Below are positions 17,098 to 27,011 of a stretch of DNA of 64,000 nucleotides, in pieces. Made by a program: the position numbers and the translations under genes. The number at the start of each line of letters is the position of its first letter. Within the stretch, counting starts at the first letter, position 1. The stretch covers positions 434,001 to 498,000 of the forward strand of contig NZ_JAQZAO010000005.1 of assembly GCF_028737315.1 (NCBI RefSeq), in the 5' to 3' direction. This DNA comes from Actinomycetospora lemnae (GTDB lineage Bacteria > Actinomycetota > Actinomycetes > Mycobacteriales > Pseudonocardiaceae). The notes under the pieces are model-generated. The model did no database searches. It had not been told where the DNA came from and saw only the letters and a list, made by a program, of their open reading frames with translations.

Positions 17098-19469
17098 CCG
17101 CCCGCTCCCGTCGCGGCTCCGGCCAGCGGCGGCGGGCCGCTCGGCGGCGACGGCGCCGCCGGCACGCGACCGTCGGAGACCTGCAGCGTCACGACCTGGT
17201 CGGGCAGCACCGAGCCCCGCGGGTTCTGGCCGACGACGGTGCCCGCGGGCGCGCGGTTGCCGACGGGCACCTGCTGCACCTGGAAGCCGGCGTCGCGCAG
17301 CTCGTCGGTGGCCTCGTCGGCCTGGTCGCCGATGACCTCGGGGACCTGCTCGTTCGACCCGCCCTGCAGGTAGCGCGGGGTCGTCGGCGGCAGCGGCGCG
17401 ACCGGGAGCGGCGCGAAGATCGGGTTCATCGCCTTGAACCAGGTGCGGGCCGGGGTGGTGCCGCCGAAGAGGTTGCCGTCGCCGCACGGGAAGGGCGGGT
17501 TCTCGCCACCGCCGTCGCAGAGCGTCCGGGGTGACGACGAGTCGTCGAACGTGATGACGGCGCCCGAGTACTGCGTGTTGAAGCCGAGGAAGGCGGCCGA
17601 CCGGTTGTTCTGGGTCGTGCCGGTCTTGCCCGACAGGGGCCGGTTCCAGCCGTTGGCCGCCGCGGCGGCGGCCGCGGTCCCGCCGGGCTGGTCGTCCTTG
17701 CTCAGCCCGGTCATCAGCGTGTCGGCCAGCGCCGGGTCGACGACCTGCTCGCACGGCTGCTCGGCGACGGGCACCGGCGCACCGGACGCCTCGGTGACCG
17801 ACTCGATCGGGCTCGGCGGGCACCACATGCCGCTCGAGGCCAGCGTGGCCCCGACGTTCGCGAGCTCGAGCGGGCTGGTCGGCGTGACGCCGAGGGTGAA
17901 CGAGCCCTGGTTCTGCTCCCGGGCGGTGTCGGCGATGGACTCGCCGCTCGGGCCGGGGTCCGCGAGCGAGCGCAGGCCGAGCTTGACCGCCATGTCGACG
18001 ACCGGGGGCACGCCGGTGGTCTCCATGAGCTTGACGAAGCCGGTGTTCGGCGACTGCGCCAGCGCGTCGGTCATGGACAGGAACGGCGCGAGCCCCTCCT
18101 CCGCGTTGCGCACCGGGAACGGGCGCCCGGAGCCGTCGCGGTAGATCGGCGACGCGTAGCCGTCGGGCGGGATCGGCATCTGGTAGTTGATGCCGAGACC
18201 CTCCTCGAGGGCCGCGGCCGCCGTGAAGATCTTGTAGGTCGAGCCGGCGCCGAGGTTCACCGGCTCCCACGGCAGCCCGTAGCTGGTCTGGAGCGCGTCG
18301 CCGTCGACGCCGAAGATGCGGCTCGCACCCATGGCGACGACGCGGTGCCGGTCGCGGCCGGGCTGCACGGTGGCCATGACGTCGGCGACGTTGCGCTGCT
18401 GCGGGGGCACCTCGTCGTTCAGCGCCTGCTGCATCGCGTTCATGGCGTTGCGGTCGAGCGTGGTGCGGATGGTGTAGCTGCCGCGGTTGAGCTGCTCGGC
18501 CGAGATGCCGGACTCGCCGAGGTAGTCGACGACGTACTTGCAGAAGAAGGCGGCGTTGCCGGCGCCGATGCAGCCGTTCGACGGCGTGGCCAGCGGCTCG
18601 ACGATGCCCAGCGGCGACGCGACGGCCTCCTGCGCCTGCTGCTGGGTGATCATGCCCTGGCCCAGCATCTGGTTGATGACCTCGTTGCGCCGGCCCGTCG
18701 CGGCCTGCGGGTGGCGGGTCGGGTCGAACTGGGTGGTCGACTGCACCATCCCGGCGAGCATCGCGGCCTGCGGGATCGTCAGGCGGTCGGGCGTGGTGTT
18801 GAAGTAGGTGCGCGCGGCGGCGGCGACGCCGTACGAGTTGTTGCCCAGGAAGACGATGTTGAGGTAGCGCTCGAGCACCTCGTCCTTGGCCTCGCGCTTG
18901 CTGCGCCCGGACGCGAGCTCGCGCTCGAGCTGCAGCGCCACGCGGACCTCGCGCAGCTTGCGGGCGTAGGTCGGCTCGGTGGCCTCCAGCCGCTCCGACT
19001 CGGTCTGCGCCGTGACGTAGAGCTGGTAGTTCTTGATGTACTGCTGCGTCAGGGTCGAGGCGCCCTGCTGGGTGGAGCCGGCGGTCTGGTTGGTCACCAG
19101 CGCGCGCAGCGTGCCGGTCCAGTCGACGCCGTCGTGCTCGTAGAACCGGCGGTCCTCGATGGCGACGATCGCCCCGCGCATCGCCGGCGACATCTGCTGC
19201 AGCGGCACCGGCGTGCGGTTCTGCTCGTACAGGTAGGCGATCGGCGCACCCTGGTTGTCCTGCACGGTCGTGACACCGGGCAGCTGCCCTGCCGCGAGGT
19301 CCGACGACGTCGCGTTGACGGTGTCGCTGGCGTCGTTCGAGAGCAGGCCCACGCCCCCCACGAACGGGAACGCCATCCCCGCCACGATCACCCCGGCGAC
19401 CAGGCAGATCGCCAGGAGCTTGGTGATCGGTCGCACCTTCGCCCCGATGTCCCGTCCACCTCGCGCCAC
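17094..19469 (-). CDS. ponA2: Class A penicillin-binding protein with PASTA domain (PonA2 type)
   Basis: About 791 residues: a transmembrane anchor near 20-40 ('LLAICLVAGVIVAGMAF'), GT51 glycosyltransferase ('AIEDRRFYEHDGVDW', 'GASTLTQQYIKN'), transpeptidase with 'STYK' (nucleophile Ser), 'SPN' and 'KTGTT', and a C-terminal PASTA domain ('VPEVIGDQADEATDELRDAG'). It polymerises and cross-links peptidoglycan outside the membrane. The GTG at 19469 is a choice among several; no good Shine-Dalgarno is visible, so the N-terminus is uncertain by about 10 residues. It is divergent from whiB4, as in mycobacteria, where PonA2 supports stress survival. Confidence 0.93.
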   Translation of the reverse strand: MARGGRDIGAKVRPITKLLAICLVAGVIVAGMAFPFVGGVGLLSNDASDTVNATSSDLAAGQLPGVTTVQDNQGAPIAYLYEQNRTPVPLQQMSPAMRGAIVAIEDRRFYEHDGVDWTGTLRALVTNQTAGSTQQGASTLTQQYIKNYQLYVTAQTESERLEATEPTYARKLREVRVALQLERELASGRSKREAKDEVLERYLNIVFLGNNSYGVAAAARTYFNTTPDRLTIPQAAMLAGMVQSTTQFDPTRHPQAATGRRNEVINQMLGQGMITQQQAQEAVASPLGIVEPLATPSNGCIGAGNAAFFCKYVVDYLGESGISAEQLNRGSYTIRTTLDRNAMNAMQQALNDEVPPQQRNVADVMATVQPGRDRHRVVAMGASRIFGVDGDALQTSYGLPWEPVNLGAGSTYKIFTAAAALEEGLGINYQMPIPPDGYASPIYRDGSGRPFPVRNAEEGLAPFLSMTDALAQSPNTGFVKLMETTGVPPVVDMAVKLGLRSLADPGPSGESIADTAREQNQGSFTLGVTPTSPLELANVGATLASSGMWCPPSPIESVTEASGAPVPVAEQPCEQVVDPALADTLMTGLSKDDQPGGTAAAAAAANGWNRPLSGKTGTTQNNRSAAFLGFNTQYSGAVITFDDSSSPRTLCDGGGENPPFPCGDGNLFGGTTPARTWFKAMNPIFAPLPVAPLPPTTPRYLQGGSNEQVPEVIGDQADEATDELRDAGFQVQQVPVGNRAPAGTVVGQNPRGSVLPDQVVTLQVSDGRVPAAPSPPSGPPPLAGAATGAGG

Positions 19470-19747
19470 GGCGACGAGGGTACGCGGCCGGATGGGACAC
19501 GCAGCGCAGCGGAGCTGGACCCGTCGGACGTGCGCAACCGCCGGCGCGTGCCGGGTCGACCCCACATCGTCAGAGATCCTTCCGATCCCGTTGTGGGTGG
19601 AACCGTCCGCTCCTACGCTGCGTCAGACCCCAACGACGGGCAGGACGCGCCCGGGGACCGATCCGGCGCGCGCACGAGGACCCACCTGCGGGGAGGTGTG
19701 TCCACGGACGAAGGGCCCGCACGGGGAACAGAGGGTGGGGACACGAC

Positions 19748-20170
19748 GTGACAGGTGAGTCGGTGCCGTCGAGCGCGGCGACCTCGATCGACTGGCGGCA
19801 CTCCGCGCGCTGCCGGGACGAGGATCCCGAGACGCTCTTCGTCCAGGGCGCCCAGCAGCGTGATGCGCGCGAGGTGTGCACGGCCTGCCCGGTGCGCACG
19901 GAGTGCCTGGCCCACGCGCTCGACAACCGCATCCGCTTCGGCGTCTGGGGCGGCATGACCGAGCGCGAGCGGCGCGCGCTGCTCAAGCGCCGCCCCGACG
20001 TCATCTCGTGGGCGGCGCTGCTCGAGTCGGCGCGGCGCGCCGCGGCCGCGAGCCCGCCGGCCAACCCGCAAGCCCCGGCCCGCCCGCGCCGCACGGCGCG
20101 TCCGGCGGCCGTCGAGGCGCCGCGCCCCGTGGAGGGTGCCGAGGGCGGCGGCCGGCGGCACGTCGGCTGA
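19748..20170 (+). CDS. whiB4: WhiB-family iron-sulfur redox regulator (WhiB4-like)
   Basis: A 140-residue Wbl protein. The four cluster ligands are Cys22, Cys44, Cys47 and Cys53 ('RCRDEDPETLF', 'REVCTACPVRTEC'), followed by the Wbl signature 'RFGVWGGMTERERR' and an Arg-rich DNA-binding segment 'LLKRRPD'. The last 45 residues are a disordered Pro/Ala/Arg tail. These proteins hold a [4Fe-4S] cluster and regulate transcription in response to oxidation. The WhiB4 assignment rests on its position between ponA2 and two ArsA genes, exactly as in M. tuberculosis. GGGGA precedes the GTG. Confidence 0.93.
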   Translation: MTGESVPSSAATSIDWRHSARCRDEDPETLFVQGAQQRDAREVCTACPVRTECLAHALDNRIRFGVWGGMTERERRALLKRRPDVISWAALLESARRAAAASPPANPQAPARPRRTARPAAVEAPRPVEGAEGGGRRHVG

Positions 20171-20184
20171 TCGATCCGGGAGCG

Positions 20185-20213
20185 GGCCCGGTCGCCGTGC
20201 GGGCGACCGGGCC
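20185..20213. terminator. Bidirectional terminator between whiB4 and arsA
   Basis: A perfect 12-bp stem (20185-20196 with 20202-20213) and five-base loop fill the 48-base gap between the convergent stops. Confidence 0.75.
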
Positions 20214-20218
20214 GTGGC

Positions 20219-21400
20219 TCAGGACGCCAGCCGTCGGCCGATCTCGCGCAGGCCCTCGAGGTCGTGCACGTCGGTGGCCATGGCCGGCACGTCGACGATC
20301 GGCACCGTCGGGTGCGCGCGGGTGAAGCGGCCCAGCACGCGGCGCTCCCGTTCGGCGGTCTCGACGCGGTCGGCGTGCAGGCGCAGCACCGCGGCCGCCA
20401 GCTCGTCGTCGGGAGACGGAGCGGAGCGGAGCTCGACCCGATCACCCCGCGAGGCCTCGAGGGTCTCGGCGCCCTCGCGCGCCCGCGCCCCGGACAGGGT
20501 CGCGTGCACGGGGTGGGTGCGGTTGAGCACCAGGCCCGCGAGCGGCATCTTCTCCGCGGACAGGCGCTCGACGAAGTAGCTGGCCTCGCGCAGGGCGTCG
20601 GGCTCGGGGGCGGCGACGACGACGAACGCGGTGCCCGGGGCGCGCAGCAGCTGGTAGGTCGTGTTCGCGCGCTCCTGGAAGCCGCCGAAGAGCGTGTCGA
20701 AGGCCTGCACGAACGCCGAGGCGTCGGCGAGCATCTGCCCGCCGAGGATCGTCGACACGGCCTTGGCGAACAGGTTGAACGTCGAGCCCACGAGCTTGCG
20801 GAAGGCGTTCCCGCCGGCGCGGGCGGGCGCCGAGAGCAGCCGGATCATCCGCCCGTCGAGGAACGACGACAGCCGCTGCGGGGCGTCGAGGAAGTCCAGC
20901 GCCGAGCGGGAGGGCGGGGTGTCGACGACGACGAGGTCCCAGGTGCCGGTGGCCGTGAGCTGGCCCAGCTTCTCCATCGCCATGTACTCCTGCGTCCCGG
21001 AGAACGAGGTGGAGATGGTCTGGTAGAAGGGGTTGTCGAAGATCGCCTGCGCGCGCTCGGGCGTGGTGTGGCCCGCGACCATCTCGTCGAAGGTCCGGCG
21101 CATGTCCAGCATCATCGCCTGCAGCTCGCCGCCCGAGCCCGGCGGCAGCGCGCCCGGCACGGTGCGCGGCTCGTTGTCGAGCTCCTCGAGCCCGAGCGAC
21201 TGGGCGAGGCGCCGCGCCGGGTCGATGGTCAGCACCACGACGCGCCGGCCGTGCTCGGCGGCGCGCAGCGCGAGCGAGGCGGCGGTGGTGGTCTTGCCGA
21301 CCCCGCCCGAGCCGCAGCAGACGAGCACCTTCGTCGCGCGGTCGGTGAGCAGCTCGTCGAGGTCGAGGTGACGGGGACGTCCCGGTCGCTGGTCGGCCAT
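20219..21400 (-). CDS. ArsA/Get3-family ATPase, second of pair
   Basis: A 393-residue ArsA-type P-loop ATPase. The deviant Walker A is '[11 protein letters not shown]' (residues 30-40), switch I contains '[14 protein letters not shown]', and switch II is '[18 protein letters not shown]'. There are no arsenite-binding cysteine patterns or arsB/arsR neighbours, so arsenic export is unlikely. It starts on TGATG with the stop of the preceding ArsA gene. The pair corresponds to Rv3679-Rv3680, which form a complex in mycobacteria linked to nitrate and glycerol metabolism; a heterodimeric ATPase is the best inference. Confidence 0.9.
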   Translation of the reverse strand: MADQRPGRPRHLDLDELLTDRATKVLVCCGSGGVGKTTTAASLALRAAEHGRRVVVLTIDPARRLAQSLGLEELDNEPRTVPGALPPGSGGELQAMMLDMRRTFDEMVAGHTTPERAQAIFDNPFYQTISTSFSGTQEYMAMEKLGQLTATGTWDLVVVDTPPSRSALDFLDAPQRLSSFLDGRMIRLLSAPARAGGNAFRKLVGSTFNLFAKAVSTILGGQMLADASAFVQAFDTLFGGFQERANTTYQLLRAPGTAFVVVAAPEPDALREASYFVERLSAEKMPLAGLVLNRTHPVHATLSGARAREGAETLEASRGDRVELRSAPSPDDELAAAVLRLHADRVETAERERRVLGRFTRAHPTVPIVDVPAMATDVHDLEGLREIGRRLAS

Positions 21401-22425
21401 CACCGCACCCCCTGCTCGCGCAGCAGCTCGGCGAGCTCGTAGATCCCGCCCAGGTCCACGCCCTCGGTGAGCTCGGGCAGCTCCAGCTGCGGGAGGCCCG
21501 CGGCGTCGAGCCGCGAACGCACCGCGGCCTCGACCTGCACCCGCTCGGCGTGCTCGACCGTCTCCGACACCAGCCCGTCCACCTCGTCGTCCTTGAGGAA
21601 CAGCCCCGCGGCCTCGAGCCCGGAGCGCAGTCCGGCGCCGAGCCCGGCGCCGGTGGCCGCCCCCGTCAGCGCCGTGGCCGGCAGGCGCGAGGGGCGGACG
21701 CGGTTGACCAGCACGGCGCCCATGGGCAGCCCGGCCTCGCGGATCTCGTCGACGGTGTCGAGGGTCTCCTGGACGGGGAGGTCCTCGAGCTGGGTGACGA
21801 GGTGCACCGCCGTCTGCGGCGAGTGCAACAGCTCGACGACGCCCTCGCTCTGCGAGTGGATCGGGCCGGTGCGCGCCAGCGAGCCCATCGCCTTGGTGAC
21901 GTCGAGGAACTTCACGACGCGGCCGGTGGGCGGCGCGTCGAGGACGACGGCGTCGTAGAGCGGCACGCGCCGGCCGCCGCGGCGGTCCTCGCCGACGGTG
22001 CGCCCGACGCACTCCTTGACCTTGCCCGTGAGCAGGACGTCGCGCAGGCCCGGTGCGAGCGTGGTCGCGAACTCGATCGCGCCCATCCGCCGCAGGGTCC
22101 GGCCGGCCAGCCCGAGGTTGTAGAACATCTCGAGGTACTCGAGCAGGGCCGCCTCGGCGTCCACCGAGAGCCCGCGGACCTCGCCGCCGTCGGGGGCGAC
22201 GGCGATCCGCTGCTCGGCGTACGGCAGGGGCGGGGTGTCGAAGACCTGGGCGATGCCCTGCCGGCCCTCGACCTCGACGAGCAGGGTCCGTCGCCCGCCC
22301 GCGGCGAGGGCCAGGGCCAGGGCCGCGGCCAGCGTCGTCTTGCCCGTGCCGCCCTTGCCGCTCACCACGTGCAGCCGGGCCTCGGCGAGGGCGGCGGGCC
22401 AGCGCTGATCGGTCACGCCGTCCAC
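21400..22425 (-). CDS. ArsA/Get3-family ATPase, first of pair
   Basis: A 341-residue partner ATPase. Walker A is '[12 protein letters not shown]' (22-33) and switch II is '[17 protein letters not shown]'. It is shorter than its downstream partner and differs in the loop after switch I ('[13 protein letters not shown]'). The start is GTG at 22425, or GTG at 22416, which has GGGTGG better placed; the difference is three residues. It is divergent from the DUF4177 gene, giving the Rv3678A/Rv3679 arrangement of mycobacteria. Confidence 0.9.
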   Translation of the reverse strand: MDGVTDQRWPAALAEARLHVVSGKGGTGKTTLAAALALALAAGGRRTLLVEVEGRQGIAQVFDTPPLPYAEQRIAVAPDGGEVRGLSVDAEAALLEYLEMFYNLGLAGRTLRRMGAIEFATTLAPGLRDVLLTGKVKECVGRTVGEDRRGGRRVPLYDAVVLDAPPTGRVVKFLDVTKAMGSLARTGPIHSQSEGVVELLHSPQTAVHLVTQLEDLPVQETLDTVDEIREAGLPMGAVLVNRVRPSRLPATALTGAATGAGLGAGLRSGLEAAGLFLKDDEVDGLVSETVEHAERVQVEAAVRSRLDAAGLPQLELPELTEGVDLGGIYELAELLREQGVR

Positions 22426-22511
22426 CCTAGGCCGGGCCGTCGGACGCCGCGGCCGGTGCGCACGGGGTCCGGGTCACAGCGGTGTCGGGGACCTTCTCTA
22501 CCCTCGCCGAC

Positions 22512-22679
22512 ATGAGTGCCGAGGCCGTGAAGTGGGAGTACGCGACGGTGCCGTTGCTGACCCATGCCACCAAGCAGATCCTCGACCAGTGGGGCGAGGA
22601 CGGCTGGGAGCTGGTCACCGTGCTGCCCGGACCCACCGGTGAGCAGCACGTCGCGTACCTGAAGAAGCCGCGGGGATGA
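22512..22679 (+). CDS. DUF4177 small protein
   Basis: A 55-residue protein with the DUF4177 pattern 'KWEYATVPL...ILDQWGEDGWELVTVLPG...YLKKP'. It is compact, acidic, soluble, and has no known function. Its stop overlaps the RidA gene (ATGA), so the two are translationally coupled. The same gene pair sits beside the ArsA genes in mycobacteria. Confidence 0.85.
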   Translation: MSAEAVKWEYATVPLLTHATKQILDQWGEDGWELVTVLPGPTGEQHVAYLKKPRG

Positions 22680-23140
22680 CCGCGTCCGGTCCTCGGGAGG
22701 CGCTGCGGTCGCTGGGCCTCGAGCTCCCGGCGGTGGCGGCGCCCAAGGGTGTCTACGTCCCGGCGCGGCGCAGCGGGAACCAGGTGTGGACGTCGGGCCA
22801 GCTGCCGCTCGTCGGTGGCGAGCTGCCGGCGACCGGCCTGGTCGGCGCCGAGGTCGACCCCGACGACGCGGCCGCCTACGCGCGGATCGCGGCCCTCAAC
22901 GCGCTCGCCGCGGTGGACGCGCTCGTGGGGCTCGAGGCGGTGGCGTCGGTGGTCAAGGTCGTGGGCTTCGTGGCGTCGGCGCCGGGGTTCGGCGGTCAGC
23001 CCCACGTGGTCAACGGCGCGTCGGAGCTGCTGGGGGCCGTGTTCGGCTCGGCGGGCGAGCACGCCCGCTCGGCGATCGGAGTGGCGGCGCTGCCGCTGAA
23101 CGCCCCCGTCGAGGTTGAGGTCGTCGTCGACCTCACGTGA
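22676..23140 (+). CDS. RidA-family (YjgF/YER057c) protein
   Basis: A 154-residue Rid protein, a trimer whose archetype hydrolyses reactive enamine/imine intermediates from PLP enzymes. Seen: 'VYVPARRSGNQVWTSGQLPL', 'AALNALAAVDALVGLEAVAS' and the C-terminal 'AIGVAALPLNAPVEVEVV'. The Arg that binds carboxylates in RidA (usually 'R....V..LP') is replaced by Ile-Gly in 'SAIGVAALPL', so this is one of the Rid subgroups without proven deaminase activity. It follows DUF4177 with a 4-bp overlap. Confidence 0.87.
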   Translation: MTASGPREALRSLGLELPAVAAPKGVYVPARRSGNQVWTSGQLPLVGGELPATGLVGAEVDPDDAAAYARIAALNALAAVDALVGLEAVASVVKVVGFVASAPGFGGQPHVVNGASELLGAVFGSAGEHARSAIGVAALPLNAPVEVEVVVDLT

Positions 23141-23211
23141 GCTGGAAGGCGACCCACTCGGCAGACCGGGCGGGCGAGCGGTGACGCCGCGGGCGGATCG
23201 GAGCACTGAGC

Positions 23212-23904
23212 GTGGAATCGAGGACCGGGACCGGATCCTGGACCCCCTCGTCCGGCGAGGCCGAGCAGGCGTGTCACGACGTCCTTCTCGCCATGGCCGG
23301 GCGACTGCCGGACCGCCTGCTCTGGCGCCTGCGCGACTGGCTGTCCTGCGGCGCCCACGTGGCGCTGCGCACCGCGCTGCCCCGGGCCCTGCTGCGCCAC
23401 CGCGTCGGGGTCACCGAGGACGAGCGCGCCCGGCTGCGCGCCGCGGTGCTCGCGTGGGGCGGGCCCGCCCGCCTCGTGGACGCGGTGCTGCACGTCGACG
23501 CGGTCGGCGAGCCGGCCGCGACGTTCCTCGAGCCCGGCACCGGTCCCGGCTGGGACGACACCGATCTCGTGCTGCGGGCCCTCGCCCCGGTCACCGAGGG
23601 GGTCACGGCGATCCGCCGCGCCTGGCGCGCCGGCTCGGGCGCGCCGGTCCGCGTGGTGCTGGTCGCCGCCGACGGCCACGCCGACCGTCCGACGCTGGCC
23701 GGCGCGGTGCAGCGCGCGCTGCGGGCCCGCGGCGAGGCCGACCCGTGCGTCGAGGTCCTCGGGCCGTCGGCTCCCCCCTCTCCCTACCACCGGGCCGCGC
23801 TGACGGCCTCCGAGGTGCTGTGGCGCTCGGCCGAGGGGCGCGTGCCGTCACCGACCCGCGCCGGGCAGGGCGCCCAGGCCGGGGAGCTGGTGGGCCATGG
23901 CTGA
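23212..23904 (+). CDS. Unknown protein, short paralogue of the next gene
   Basis: A 230-residue protein I do not recognise. It has a helical part (residues 25-95, 'LAMAGRLPDRLLWRLRDWL') and an alpha/beta part (145-200) ending in 'SPYHRAALTASEVLW'. The next gene contains the same two parts in the same order, with 'LAGR' and 'YHRAA' 164 residues apart here and 170 apart there, so the two are tandem paralogues. It starts with GTG at 23212 and overlaps the next gene by eight bases. No signal peptide, membrane segment or catalytic motif is visible. This gene pair is absent from the otherwise similar mycobacterial order. Confidence 0.65.
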   Translation: MESRTGTGSWTPSSGEAEQACHDVLLAMAGRLPDRLLWRLRDWLSCGAHVALRTALPRALLRHRVGVTEDERARLRAAVLAWGGPARLVDAVLHVDAVGEPAATFLEPGTGPGWDDTDLVLRALAPVTEGVTAIRRAWRAGSGAPVRVVLVAADGHADRPTLAGAVQRALRARGEADPCVEVLGPSAPPSPYHRAALTASEVLWRSAEGRVPSPTRAGQGAQAGELVGHG

Positions 23905-26900
23905 GCGCGACATGACCGGCGAGGACCGTCCGGGCGCCGAGCCCGCGCCGGGTCTCGCCCGCCGGCGCGCGCAGGACCCGCCGCGCATCGGCCGGCTCGG
24001 CTTCGGCGACCTCGGCGAGCTCCCCGACCTCGGCGGCCTCGCCGGGGGCGGCGGGGACCTCGCGAACCTCCCGCCGTGGTCGGTGCGCGACGAGCGCGCC
24101 AACGGTGCGTCCGGGACCGAGCGCCCCGACCGCGACCCGGTGGCCCTCGCCGCCTGGCGCCGCGTCGCCGAGCGCCGGCGCCAGCGCGCCGCGGGCCTCG
24201 GGGGCACGTCCGTGGGCGAGGCGACCCCGGCGGGCGGCGACGCCGCCGTGCCCGATCAGCCCTCCTCGGCCGAGCCCGTGGCGCCCGGACCTCCCGAGCC
24301 CGACGAGCCGGTGGTCGCGGAGCCGGCGGGGGCTGCGTCCGCGGAGCCTGCTGTCGCGGAGCCCGAGCCGACGGCGGCCGAGCCGGTCGACCCGGTGGCC
24401 GCGGTGCCGGACGAGGTCGAGGACGTCGCCGAGGACGTCGCGGAGGACCGTCCGGACGACCCCGTCGCCGCCGAGCCCGCGCGCGTCGAGGAGGAGCCGG
24501 CACCCGAGGCGGCCGTCGAGCCGGCGGCCGCCCGTGACGTCGAGCCCGTCGATGAGCCCGTGGTCCCCCGCGCCTCCGGCCCGGGCGACGACCCGCGGCC
24601 CGAGCCGGCCGCCGCGCGTGAGCCCGGCCGGGCCGAGGCGTCGGCGCCCGAGCCGCGGCACGAGCCGGTGGCCTCCCGCGACCTGGGCCCGGCCGACGAG
24701 GACGACCTCGCGCCGTGGTTCGGGTCCCGCATCGTCGAGCCCGAGGCCCGGGACGCCGGCGCCGGCCCCGGTCGGCGGCCGCCGGGGGCGCGGAACGCCC
24801 GCAGCGGTCTCGACCCGCGACCCGGCGGCACGCCCACCGAGGGCGGCAGCCGTCACGAGGTCCTGCTCTCGCTCGCCGGGCGCATCGACGACGACGCGCT
24901 GACCTCGGTGCGCGAGCTCGTCGCCGTCGAGGACGAGGCCGCGGCGGCCGAGCTGCTCGGCGGCTGCCTGCTGGCCGCCGGCGCGGGCGTCACCGCGCGC
25001 GAGCACGCCGTGCTCGGGCGCTGGTTCGCCGCGTCGCGCGTCGACCCCGAGCTGGTCGACGCCCTGCCCCGCGACCCCGACGCCGACCGTCGCGAGGACC
25101 ACCGCTTCACCGCCGACCCGCCGCCCGGCGCCACCGCGGGCGGGGCCGGCGAGGCCGTCGCGCGTGCCGCCGCCCGCCTGCCCGGCGTCCAGCGCGTGCG
25201 CCAGTGCTGGCGGACGACGCCGGCGGGCACCGCGCCCGGGCCCGTGCCGCACCGCGTCGTGCTGGTCGAGACCCACTCGCCCGACGACTGCGAGCACGTC
25301 GCCCACCACGTGGCCTACGCGGCCCGCGAGCACGGCGCCGTGTCGGTCGAGGTGTTCGCCGCCGGCGCCGAGCTGCCCGCCTACCACCGCGCCGCCGTGC
25401 GCGCGGCCCGCCCGCTCGGGACCCCGCAGACGGTGCCCGCCGCGTCGACGCCCGCACCGGCCCGGTCCTCGGCCCCCGGGCCGGCGCCCCGCTCCCGCCC
25501 GGCGGTCGACCTCCGGCCCGAGGCCGCGCCGTGGCGCCGCCCCGCCGACGAGGTGCCGCCGTTCGGCGTGCCCGCCGCCCCGCGCGAGGAGCCCGACGAG
25601 CCGGTCGAGGAGGAGTACCGCACGGTCGCCGCCGCGGGCACCGACCCGCTCGAGCGCGCGGACCGCACCGACCCGGCGCCCGACGCCCGGCTGCCCCGCC
25701 GCACGATCGAGGCCCGCGAGCCGGTCCGGGAGGCCCCCCGCGAGCCGGTGCGGGAGACACCCCGCGAGCCCGGTCCGGTCTCCGAGAGCGACGTGGCGCG
25801 CGAGGCGCTGCGGGAGATGGCCCGGTCGATGCCACCCGAGCCGGAGCCCGCCCCGCCGCCGGCCGACACCGCCGGGGCACCCGACCGGCCCGCCGCCACC
25901 CCGCGTCCCGAGCAGGCCGAGCGCCCCGAGGCGCCCCGCCCGGCCCGGCCGGAGCCCGAGACCCGCCACGTCGGGCCGGAGCCCGAGAGCCGCGAGGACG
26001 AGCCGGAGCCGGAGACGGTCGCCCCCGAGGCGCCCGCGCCGGTCGACATCGACCCCGACGCCACCGCCGAGCGCATCGCCGCGCTGTGGCGCACCCCGCC
26101 GCCCGACGAGATCCTCTCCGACCAGCACCCGATCTCGTCCTGGACCGAGGGCCCGGTCGGCGTGACCTTCGGCCCCGACCAGGACGACCCCGCGGAGCCG
26201 CCGCGCAGCGCCGACGTCCCGGCGTGGCGCACCGAGGCGCCGGTGGACCCGGACGCGGCCACGGGCGACCTCCCGGTCGTCGGCCCCGCCCCCACCACCC
26301 CGCCGCCCACGCCGCCTGCCGCTCCCGACAACGGGAGCAGCAACGGCCGCGTGCGGCGCGCCCGGCACAGCCGCAGCGAGACCGGTGAGCTCGAGGTCCC
26401 GCCGGAGGCTGCTGAGTACAGCGCCGAGTACACCGCGGAGTACCCCGGCGGCCGCCCCACCGGGACCTCGTCGACCAACGGCCACCACCACGGCCCCGAG
26501 GCCGACGGGCACGACGCCGCCCGCGCGGAGCCCGCGACCGGCCCGGTCCAGCATCCCGGTGGCCCCGAGCCGACCGCTCCCGCCGCCGCGCAGGCCCCGT
26601 CCCCGACGCCGCCCGCGTCGTCGGGACCCGACTCGTTCGACGTGCAGCTCTCCGAGCGCGAGCGGGAGCTGCTGGCCCGCCTGCACGAGGAGCTCGCGTC
26701 CCGCGAGCGGCTCGCGGCCGACGCCCCGGACCCGCTGCTCGGGCGCCCGCCCCAGCAGCCCCCGCCCCCGCCCGGGTCGGAGGACACCACCGCGCCGCGG
26801 CCCCGTCCCACCGGGCCCCACCCCGGCCCGGGTCGTCCCGGCCGTCCGGGAGGCCCCGGGCCGTGGCAGGGCCCGCCGCCCGGCGTCGCCGGCACGAACG

Positions 26901-27001
26901 GCGCCGGCACCAACGGGCACCCCCACGGTCCCGTCAACGGGCACGGGCTGCCGCGTCGAGGAGATCACGACGACCAGGACGGGCCGCCGCGCGACGCCTA
27001 G
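23897..27001 (+). CDS. Unknown 1034-residue protein, mostly disordered, with paralogous core
   Basis: A very large protein rich in Pro, Glu, Ala and Arg. Residues 1-315 are low complexity apart from 'RIGRLGFGDLGELPDLGGLA'. Residues 320-505 form a folded core ('HEVLLSLAGRIDDDALTSVR', 'RVVLVETHSPDDCEHVAHH', 'ELPAYHRAAVRA') paralogous to the preceding gene. Residues 505-910 are again disordered. A short C-terminal segment from 914 ('FDVQLSERERELLARLHEEL') is probably helical, and the end is Pro/Gly-rich. It reads as one ordered domain between long charged linkers, as in scaffold or polar-organising proteins. The reading frame is supported by the folded segments; function is unknown. Confidence 0.62.
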   Translation: MAERDMTGEDRPGAEPAPGLARRRAQDPPRIGRLGFGDLGELPDLGGLAGGGGDLANLPPWSVRDERANGASGTERPDRDPVALAAWRRVAERRRQRAAGLGGTSVGEATPAGGDAAVPDQPSSAEPVAPGPPEPDEPVVAEPAGAASAEPAVAEPEPTAAEPVDPVAAVPDEVEDVAEDVAEDRPDDPVAAEPARVEEEPAPEAAVEPAAARDVEPVDEPVVPRASGPGDDPRPEPAAAREPGRAEASAPEPRHEPVASRDLGPADEDDLAPWFGSRIVEPEARDAGAGPGRRPPGARNARSGLDPRPGGTPTEGGSRHEVLLSLAGRIDDDALTSVRELVAVEDEAAAAELLGGCLLAAGAGVTAREHAVLGRWFAASRVDPELVDALPRDPDADRREDHRFTADPPPGATAGGAGEAVARAAARLPGVQRVRQCWRTTPAGTAPGPVPHRVVLVETHSPDDCEHVAHHVAYAAREHGAVSVEVFAAGAELPAYHRAAVRAARPLGTPQTVPAASTPAPARSSAPGPAPRSRPAVDLRPEAAPWRRPADEVPPFGVPAAPREEPDEPVEEEYRTVAAAGTDPLERADRTDPAPDARLPRRTIEAREPVREAPREPVRETPREPGPVSESDVAREALREMARSMPPEPEPAPPPADTAGAPDRPAATPRPEQAERPEAPRPARPEPETRHVGPEPESREDEPEPETVAPEAPAPVDIDPDATAERIAALWRTPPPDEILSDQHPISSWTEGPVGVTFGPDQDDPAEPPRSADVPAWRTEAPVDPDAATGDLPVVGPAPTTPPPTPPAAPDNGSSNGRVRRARHSRSETGELEVPPEAAEYSAEYTAEYPGGRPTGTSSTNGHHHGPEADGHDAARAEPATGPVQHPGGPEPTAPAAAQAPSPTPPASSGPDSFDVQLSERERELLARLHEELASRERLAADAPDPLLGRPPQQPPPPPGSEDTTAPRPRPTGPHPGPGRPGRPGGPGPWQGPPPGVAGTNGAGTNGHPHGPVNGHGLPRRGDHDDQDGPPRDA

Positions 27002-27011
27002 GGTGCGGCTC

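Noticed and set aside
20219-22425. Arsenite efflux function for the ArsA pair
   Set aside because: No arsB, arsR or arsC is present and the context matches the mycobacterial Rv3679-Rv3680 ATPases.
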